A DNA stretch of 7,514 nucleotides from assembly GCA_018658605.1 (NCBI GenBank), contig JABHUV010000085.1, positions 1 to 7,514 of the forward strand, in the 5' to 3' direction. Below, piece after piece: positions 1-5,228 of the stretch. This stretch comes from Planctomycetaceae bacterium. GTDB taxonomy: Bacteria; Planctomycetota; Planctomycetia; Pirellulales; Pirellulaceae. The position numbers and the translations under genes were made by a program. How positions within the stretch are numbered: the first letter of the stretch is position 1; each line of letters opens with the position of its first letter. The notes under the pieces are model-generated. The model searched no databases and was not told the DNA's origin. It was given only the letters and a program-made list of their open reading frames with translations.

Positions 1-75
1 AATGAAACCCAAGCTGAAAGAAACTAGCAGGGTTAGAATGATCGTGGACGGTTGGCTAATCATTGTTCGGGACAT
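1..75 (-). CDS. N-terminus of a probable secreted or membrane-anchored protein (partial)
   Basis: Read on the minus strand from an ATG at 75, the frame stays open for 25 codons and runs off the left edge in phase. The peptide starts MSRTMISQPS and continues with a hydrophobic stretch, TIILTLLVSFSLGFI. This looks like the n-region and h-region of a signal peptide or an N-terminal membrane anchor. A second possible start is the Met at codon 5 (ATG at 63). No Shine-Dalgarno site is visible upstream, as for most genes here. It lies 55 bases downstream of the ceramidase-like gene in the same direction, so it could be its co-transcribed partner. The product cannot be named because no mature-domain residues are inside the window. 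The signal-like composition is seen directly; that this is a real gene is inference. Confidence 0.5.
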   Translation of the reverse strand, partial: MSRTMISQPSTIILTLLVSFSLGFI

Positions 76-130
76 TTTGGTTTTGGTAAGAATGGAAAGG
101 ACAACGGGAACCCAAAAACATTGAATGTGC

Positions 131-1531
131 TTAGCCTAATAGTTTGGCGATTCCGGCGGTCATCGTGGCATCGATTGATGAATCACTAAACGCAACGCTT
201 ACTTCATAGCCACCGTTAGCGTATTCTTGGGCGATCGGAATATACCAAGGGCCACCGTCACCATAAGCCGCGGTGGCGACAAAGCGATCGGGCGCAAGTG
301 TCTGTGCCCGTAGTTGATATTCGATGAATGATTCAGCTGGTAGATGTAGCAATGTAATATCACCGAGATTCAACGCACTAAGTAAGATTGGGGTTTTTTG
401 TTCCAGTCGTTGTAACCAACTGAGCATATACGAAGGTCGATTTCGGCCGACCGTCGAATTGGATTTATCCGAGATGCGAGCTTGTAGTTCATCGGCGACA
501 AGTAGGTTACGAGCGGTTGGCAGCATTTCCACAGTCCGCCAGGCAACGGCGGTAAGTGGCTTTTTCTTTATGTTTTTAGCGGCCGCTGCGATACCATCGT
601 AGATCCGTTTCGCAAGTACGTCACGTACGGGGTGTGACCCATCGTTGTATTTACCTGCGGAAACATTTCCGCCAGCACCGGTAAAGTAAATGTGACGACA
701 ATGCGGCTCTTCTGCTTGGTGTTGTTTTCTCGCGATACCCACGAAGTCACTAGAAACTAAGCCATCCCCATAATAACTCATAGGGTGTGTCGCATAATAA
801 TGACACGCGGCAATCTTTTTGTCACCATTGTAAAAAGCGACGGTCTTCAGCATGGGGTCAATGATGCCTTCCGTCATTGCGCGAATCTTAGGGTCTTTGC
901 AACTGCTGCCCCGCATGGCTTTTATGATGCCGTAGGTGTCTCGATAAATACGTCGGTTCGATGCAACCCGATCTACTTTTGCTTCGCCTTGGCCAACATG
1001 AGTTACTGCTTGGGCTGTGCCGAGGCTCTTGCGAACTGCAGCGGCGCCTCGTTTCAGGCAATCGTTGAAATAATCAACTTCCACGATATGAGGTAGATCA
1101 CCTTCGGCCATCACAATTTTTTCAGCACCAAGGCAAGCGAACGGCGCGTTGTGTTGGTGTACACATTGCACAGCGACTCGATCTGGAGTTGTACCAGCGG
1201 CCTTGGCAAGTGCCGTCCGCCATTGGACGTGTGCTTCATTCAGAATTCCAGTCCAGTCGACCGCGACAATGACGATCGGTTTGCCGGCGCCAAGCAAAAC
1301 AAACCCAATGGCTTGCAGTCTATCGGTTACGCCTTCGACGGGCTTGATCCACCCACCACAGAGCGAATGGCCCATCGGTGGTGTGACGTCGAATTGGAAG
1401 GTCGCCAAACTCAGTGGTTGATCTGATTGCTCATCTGCTTGGAGGCTATCCGGAAGTAGTTTCCAAATGGTTGCAGCCGCGACCGTTTGTTGAAGAAATT
1501 CACGTCGCTGAGGCTTTTTGGTGGGTGACAT
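131..1531 (-). CDS. Tat-exported neutral/alkaline ceramidase-like hydrolase (N-terminal catalytic domain only)
   Basis: The 466-residue protein resembles the catalytic domain of neutral/alkaline (non-lysosomal) ceramidases, zinc amidases that cleave ceramide to sphingoid base and fatty acid. The N-terminus carries a twin-arginine signal (QRREFLQ, residues 8-14, then a short Ala-rich stretch), so export folded through Tat is likely. Family landmarks appear in order: VHQHNAP (His125, His127) in place of the usual THTHSGP; ATHPM with His249, then SSDF 260-263; GGNVSAG 287-293, where Ser291 sits at the place of the proposed nucleophile; LPAES with Glu400; and GPWYIP with Tyr430 followed by EYANGGYE. 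These match the metal-ligand and active-site positions known in the Pseudomonas enzyme. Full-length ceramidases are about 650-750 residues and have a C-terminal domain that is absent here. The substrate is therefore uncertain; another amide or ester is possible. A promoter lies about 55 bases upstream. The family call is firm, ceramide as substrate is not. Confidence 0.85.
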   Translation of the reverse strand: MSPTKKPQRREFLQQTVAAATIWKLLPDSLQADEQSDQPLSLATFQFDVTPPMGHSLCGGWIKPVEGVTDRLQAIGFVLLGAGKPIVIVAVDWTGILNEAHVQWRTALAKAAGTTPDRVAVQCVHQHNAPFACLGAEKIVMAEGDLPHIVEVDYFNDCLKRGAAAVRKSLGTAQAVTHVGQGEAKVDRVASNRRIYRDTYGIIKAMRGSSCKDPKIRAMTEGIIDPMLKTVAFYNGDKKIAACHYYATHPMSYYGDGLVSSDFVGIARKQHQAEEPHCRHIYFTGAGGNVSAGKYNDGSHPVRDVLAKRIYDGIAAAAKNIKKKPLTAVAWRTVEMLPTARNLLVADELQARISDKSNSTVGRNRPSYMLSWLQRLEQKTPILLSALNLGDITLLHLPAESFIEYQLRAQTLAPDRFVATAAYGDGGPWYIPIAQEYANGGYEVSVAFSDSSIDATMTAGIAKLLG

Positions 1532-1584
1532 AATATATTTACTTGTAGAGGAATGCAGGACTGTTTTGATTGGATGTTTTCTGG

Positions 1585-1614
1585 ATTATAGCATTTTAGG
1601 ATGAGCGATGTTAA
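1585..1614 (-). promoter_or_regulatory. Sigma-70-type promoter of the ceramidase-like gene
   Basis: On the minus strand a TTAACA box (1614-1609, five of six bases of the -35 consensus) is followed after 18 bases by a perfect TATAAT (1590-1585). The -10 box also carries the extended TGn motif directly in front of it (TGC at 1593-1591). Transcription would start near 1578, giving a leader of roughly 45-50 bases before the ATG at 1531. The boxes and spacing are seen directly; that they are used is inference. It is the best promoter in the window. Confidence 0.6.
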
Positions 1615-1790
1615 AGGTTATTGATATGGGAATTTGGGGACATTTTAAATAATGAAAAAATATACCAAGTAATTTAAATAGGTTGTAAAACTGAAACACG
1701 CTGTTACCTGCATGCATACGATTGAATTACTTTGGAATGTCCGAGAGCAGAGTGTGTGGGATAATTACCACCGCTACGGAAACCTCGGGA

Positions 1791-1821
1791 AACGCGCGAC
1801 ACAGATTCGTGTCGAACCGTT
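1791..1821 (-). terminator. Stem-loop downstream of the aldo/keto reductase gene (possible transcript end)
   Basis: A hairpin begins 17 bases past the reductase stop codon. The inner stem CGACAC/GTGTCG (1797-1802 with 1809-1814) closes a six-base loop, and an outer AACG/CGTT pair (1791-1794 with 1818-1821) extends it across a small internal loop. No run of T follows in the direction of transcription, so it is not a standard intrinsic terminator. It may mark or protect the 3' end of the isocitrate dehydrogenase-reductase transcript. Confidence 0.3.
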
Positions 1822-1838
1822 GTAAATAACAGCGTGGA

Positions 1839-2723
1839 TTACAACATTCGTTGTTTGATTTCACTGTAGAGGTCTTCTGGTAGTGGACCGGCAGAGGCGC
1901 TAGCGATGTTTTCCTGCAGGTGTTTAGTGTCGCAAGTCCCAACGATTACGGTGTCGATATTGGGGTGGGATAATGTAAATCTCAGAATGAGTTCAGCCCG
2001 CGTCATATCGCTCGGCAAAAATTCATCAAGGCTTGCTTGCTGCCAGACATCGTTTAGTGCCGGCCGCTCGATCACGGCATCGGGTCCACCATGTGCGATG
2101 CCGCCGCGAATGATAATGCCAGCACCCGTTGCTGCTGCTTGTGAAATCAAGTCGTGGTGTTGCGGTGCTAAACATGAATAGGGAATTTGAAATGTGTCAA
2201 ACACTCCCATATCTATCATGCCCGCTAGATTTGGAATGGAACTTGATGATCCTAAGAATCGAATCATACCCTGTTCTCGAAAATCAATGAGCGTATCAAC
2301 AAGGCCTGCTTGTTGAATCGACTCAGCGTCGCCACCGTGGAATTGCAATAAGTCGATGCAGTCAGTTTGCAGCCTTTTAAGACTTGTCTCAATGTTGCGT
2401 TTGAGTACGTCTGCAGACCAAGTGTGAATAATTTCGATGTGGTCGGTATGTTGTTGATAGTCGCAGCCGCACTTTGTAGCAAGAAAGAACTCATTGCGCC
2501 GTGAGCTAATATATTTGCCGATGCGTGCTTCGCTGGCACCATAATCCGGGGAAGTGTCGATGAAGTTTATACCCGTATCGAGTATTTGGTTGAGTAATTT
2601 ATCGGCGGCCTCTTCAGTGACGGTTCGCACGCCCCATGTTGCTGGGCCGCGCAATCCCATGCTGCCATAGCCCAGACAAGTGACAGGCAATTTGGTGGAT
2701 CCGAGCGAGTTGATTTTGAGCAT
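1839..2723 (-). CDS. Aldo/keto reductase family oxidoreductase
   Basis: This 294-residue protein is a complete cytoplasmic aldo/keto reductase, the (beta/alpha)8-barrel family that reduces aldehydes and ketones with NAD(P)H. The catalytic tetrad is visible: Asp56 and Tyr61 in FIDTSPDYG, Lys84 in LATKCG, and His129 in LLQFHG. The barrel end has the expected GSSS (158-161) and a late VIVGT motif (259-263) in the cofactor-phosphate region. There is no signal peptide and no C-terminal iron-sulfur extension, which some relatives of this oxidoreductase group carry. The length is normal and the Met1 start (LKINSLGSTKLPVTCLGYGS follows) matches the usual first beta-hairpin of the family. It follows the isocitrate dehydrogenase gene by 46 bases with no clear promoter between, so the two are probably co-transcribed. 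The physiological substrate cannot be told from the sequence. Confidence 0.92.
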   Translation of the reverse strand: MLKINSLGSTKLPVTCLGYGSMGLRGPATWGVRTVTEEAADKLLNQILDTGINFIDTSPDYGASEARIGKYISSRRNEFFLATKCGCDYQQHTDHIEIIHTWSADVLKRNIETSLKRLQTDCIDLLQFHGGDAESIQQAGLVDTLIDFREQGMIRFLGSSSSIPNLAGMIDMGVFDTFQIPYSCLAPQHHDLISQAAATGAGIIIRGGIAHGGPDAVIERPALNDVWQQASLDEFLPSDMTRAELILRFTLSHPNIDTVIVGTCDTKHLQENIASASAGPLPEDLYSEIKQRML

Positions 2724-2769
2724 GGTTACGGTTCACTAGGTTTAGAATTGCAAGCGGGTGTTGGGAATT

Positions 2770-5016
2770 CTAGTGTTCGTTATTGATGCCAGAAAATGCA
2801 TCGATGGCATCGTTAAAAATAGTGCTCGGTCGCATGGCCGTAATGACCGATTTCTCGCAGGGATGATAATATCCGCCGAGGTCGACAGCTTCGCCTTGCA
2901 CGGCAATCAGTTGGTCGACGATCGCTTGCTCGTTTTCAGCGAGTGTTGCCGCCAATTGTAAAAACTCTGCTTGCAACTCTGGGCAATCCGTTTGAGTTGC
3001 CAACGCCTGAGCCCAGTAAAGTGCTAAATAGAAATGGCTGCCACGATTGTCTAATTCGTTAACTTTTCGAGATGGCGAGCGGTTTTCTGTTAGATATTGG
3101 CTGCTTGCTTGATTTAATGCGGCGGCGACAAGTGTAAGTTTTTTGTTATCATTTTTTTCAGCCAGTTCTTCCAAGGAAACTCCGATTGCGAGGAATTCAC
3201 CGAGTGAATCCCAGCGCAGGTGATTTTCAGCTTGAAATTGTTGCACATGCTTGGGGGCCGAACCACCGGCACCAGTTTCATAGAGACCGCCGCCGGCTAA
3301 CAGAGGGACGATCGATAACATCTTTGCACTGGTCCCTAATTCGATGATTGGAAAGAGATCCGTTAGGTAGTCCCGTAGCACGTTGCCGGTAACGGATACT
3401 GTGTCGAGTCCATCGTGGCACCGTTGACAAGTTAATTGCATTGCTTCGGTGGTTGATAGAATTTGAATATCAAGCCCTGTGGTATCATGCAGCGGTAGGT
3501 ATTCGTTGACTTTGGCGATGAGGTTGTTGTCGTGAGCGCGGTCGCTGTCGAGCCAGAAAATCGTAGTTGATCCGGTGGCGCGAGCACGACTGACCGCGAG
3601 GCGAACCCAATCTTTGATTGGCTCATCCTTGGTTTGACACATACGCCAAATGTCACCTGTACGAACGGTTTGTTCAAGTAATGTTGTGCCCTCAGCATCA
3701 ACTACTTGTACGGTTCCAGCATGAGGAATTTCAAAAGTCTTATCATGCGACCCATACTCTTCTGCTTTTTGAGCCATTAAACCAACATTGGAAACGTTGC
3801 CCATCGTGGTGACATCAAAGGCACCATTTTGTTTGCAGAAGTCGATGACTGTTTGGTAGATGCGAGCATAGCACCGATCTGGAATCATTGCTTTCGTATC
3901 CGCCAATTGGCCATCAGAACCCCACATTTGGCCAGAGGAGCGAATTGCTGCTGGCATTGAGGCGTCTATAATTATGTCACTGGGGACGTGGAGGTTGGTG
4001 ATACCGCGGTCTGAATCGACCATGGCGAGTCGTGGTCGAGTCTTAGAAAGTGCCTCGAGGTCAGCGTGGACTGCAGCTTGTTGTTCATCGGTAAGTTCAT
4101 TGATTTTGCTATATAGATCGCCAATACCGTTTCGGGTGTCGATGTTTAGAGGTTCAAGTATTGCGGAGTGTTTATTGAATACGTCAGCGTAATAGACATC
4201 GACGGCATGTCCAAAGATGATGGGATCGGAGACTTTCATCATGGTTGCTTTCATATGCAGAGAAAGCAAAATATCTTGGCTGCGAGCATCGTCCATGGCC
4301 TCAGCAAAAAATGACTTAAGCGTAGTGCAGCTAATGACCGAGGCATCGATGACTTCGCCTGGTAAGAGTTGCAGGTTTTCCTTCAGCGATGTTGAGCTAC
4401 CATCATCGGCAACGAGGACGATGCTAACGGCGGTGGCGGTTGCCATTACATGAGATTTTTCGCTACCAAAAAAATCATTATCCGACATGTGCGCAACATG
4501 AGTTTTTGAGTCACTCCTCCACGCGCCCATGCTGTGTGGGTTGTTTTTGGCGTATTCTTTGACCGGAACTGCCACGCGACGGTCTGAATTTCCTTCGCGG
4601 AGAACTGGATTTACAGCACTTCCAAGAACTTTGGCATAACGATCTCGAGTTTCTTTTTCGACTTCGGTTTCCGGTTCTTCGGGAAAATCTGGTACCGCGT
4701 AGCCGTGAGATTGTAATTCAACGATGGCCATCTTGAGTTGTGGAACTGAGGCACTGATATTAGGTAGCTTAATGATGTTGGCAGAAGGTGTTTTGGCGAG
4801 GGCCCCAAGTTCGGCAAGTGCGTCAACTTGTTGTTGTTCAGGGGGGAGTTGATCACTGAAAGCTGCAAGAATTCTGCCGACAAGCGAGATATCTTTGAGC
4901 TCAATATTGATGCCCGAGGATTGTGTGAACGCGCGGATGATGGGCAGCAATGATTGAGTTGCCAGTGCTGGGGCTTCATCCGTTTTGGTGTAGATTATTT
5001 TGGGGTTGTCTGCCAT
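2770..5016 (-). CDS. icd: Isocitrate dehydrogenase [NADP], monomeric type
   Basis: The 748-residue protein is a full-length monomeric NADP-dependent isocitrate dehydrogenase, which oxidatively decarboxylates isocitrate to 2-oxoglutarate in the TCA cycle and yields NADPH. The family is usually about 740 residues and unrelated in fold arrangement to the 45-kDa dimeric enzyme. Highly conserved stretches are present: [16 protein letters not shown] (132-147), [18 protein letters not shown] (253-270), [12 protein letters not shown] (351-362), [10 protein letters not shown] (547-556) and [17 protein letters not shown] (574-590). Substrate and metal residues known in the Azotobacter vinelandii enzyme appear here shifted by +1: Ser133, Asn136, Arg140, Arg146, Lys256, Asp351, Tyr421, Arg548, Asp549 and Asp553. 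The NADP-phosphate contacts His590, Arg601 and Arg650 are also kept. All catalytic residues are intact, so it should be active. It is the first gene of a likely two-gene unit with the aldo/keto reductase. No good Shine-Dalgarno or -35/-10 pair is seen upstream; control may lie in the palindromes of the divergent region. Confidence 0.97.
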   Translation of the reverse strand: MADNPKIIYTKTDEAPALATQSLLPIIRAFTQSSGINIELKDISLVGRILAAFSDQLPPEQQQVDALAELGALAKTPSANIIKLPNISASVPQLKMAIVELQSHGYAVPDFPEEPETEVEKETRDRYAKVLGSAVNPVLREGNSDRRVAVPVKEYAKNNPHSMGAWRSDSKTHVAHMSDNDFFGSEKSHVMATATAVSIVLVADDGSSTSLKENLQLLPGEVIDASVISCTTLKSFFAEAMDDARSQDILLSLHMKATMMKVSDPIIFGHAVDVYYADVFNKHSAILEPLNIDTRNGIGDLYSKINELTDEQQAAVHADLEALSKTRPRLAMVDSDRGITNLHVPSDIIIDASMPAAIRSSGQMWGSDGQLADTKAMIPDRCYARIYQTVIDFCKQNGAFDVTTMGNVSNVGLMAQKAEEYGSHDKTFEIPHAGTVQVVDAEGTTLLEQTVRTGDIWRMCQTKDEPIKDWVRLAVSRARATGSTTIFWLDSDRAHDNNLIAKVNEYLPLHDTTGLDIQILSTTEAMQLTCQRCHDGLDTVSVTGNVLRDYLTDLFPIIELGTSAKMLSIVPLLAGGGLYETGAGGSAPKHVQQFQAENHLRWDSLGEFLAIGVSLEELAEKNDNKKLTLVAAALNQASSQYLTENRSPSRKVNELDNRGSHFYLALYWAQALATQTDCPELQAEFLQLAATLAENEQAIVDQLIAVQGEAVDLGGYYHPCEKSVITAMRPSTIFNDAIDAFSGINNEH

Positions 5017-5079
5017 GTGTTAAATCTTAGAAAATAAGGGGATAATGTGTGTGGTTGAGTATTTCACTTTAACAGTATC

Positions 5080-5105
5080 GACCGGTTACAACAATTAGGA
5101 CCGGT
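5080..5105. repeat. Paired GACCGGT palindrome, possible operator
   Basis: GACCGGT occurs at 5080-5086 and again at 5099-5105, 19 bases apart and so close to two helical turns. The core ACCGGT is itself a palindrome, so the pair works both as a direct and as an inverted repeat. It lies 64-89 bases upstream of the isocitrate dehydrogenase start, where a regulator of that gene could bind. Function is inference. Confidence 0.3.
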
Positions 5106-5133
5106 GTTAGTACAAATGTGAGAAATGTGGTCC

Positions 5134-5169
5134 ATAAACAATTTTAACCAAATAAAAATCGTTGTTTAT
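5134..5169. repeat. Inverted repeat ATAAACAA / TTGTTTAT in the divergent intergenic region
   Basis: Perfect eight-base arms at 5134-5141 and 5162-5169 are separated by 20 A/T-rich bases. The right arm ends shortly before the candidate -10 box of the acyltransferase gene, a plausible place for a repressor or activator. The spacing is wide for a single dimer site, and A/T-rich arms arise by chance fairly easily. Confidence 0.3.
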
Positions 5170-5171
5170 CG

Positions 5172-5186
5172 AATACGTATTATGAT
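5172..5186 (+). promoter_or_regulatory. Candidate -10 region of the acyltransferase gene with overlapping palindrome
   Basis: TATGAT at 5181-5186 matches five of six bases of the -10 consensus and would give a leader of about 35-40 bases. The ten-base perfect palindrome AATACGTATT (5172-5181) directly abuts it, so a bound protein would cover the promoter. No good -35 box is found at 16-18 bases (ATCGTT or TCGTTG at best), so the promoter may need an activator or may be elsewhere. Confidence 0.3.
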
Positions 5187-5228
5187 CTCGTTTTTTATGA
5201 ATGACTGAGTTTAGGACAGCATGTATTT

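Larger units (their letters stand above)
1532..1838. other. Intergenic region (307 bases) between ceramidase-like and aldo/keto reductase genes
   Basis: No convincing gene is present. The part near the ceramidase-like gene is AT-rich and contains its promoter (1585-1614). The part near the reductase gene is more GC-rich and contains a stem-loop (1791-1821). The stretch 1640-1735 is A/T-rich with nothing I can name. A 71-codon open frame on the minus strand (1727-1942) overlaps the end of the reductase gene and has a Cys/Thr/Asn-rich product without recognisable features, so I treat it as chance. Confidence 0.6.

Noticed and set aside
112..130. Small hairpin ACAT/ATGT followed by five T on the minus strand after the ceramidase-like stop
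   Set aside because: The stem is only four A/T-rich pairs with a three-base loop, too weak to call an intrinsic terminator.
785..1421. Open frames of 90-103 codons on the plus strand opposite the ceramidase-like gene
   Set aside because: They are antisense to conserved catalytic motifs and show no domain, signal or ribosome site.
1727..1942. 71-codon minus-strand frame spanning the end of the reductase gene and the following gap
   Set aside because: It overlaps the conserved C-terminus of the reductase by over 100 bases and has no recognisable features.
4611..4979. 122-codon open frame on the minus strand inside the isocitrate dehydrogenase gene
   Set aside because: It lies wholly inside a strongly conserved gene in another frame, and its product is a Ser/Asn/Pro-rich low-information peptide.
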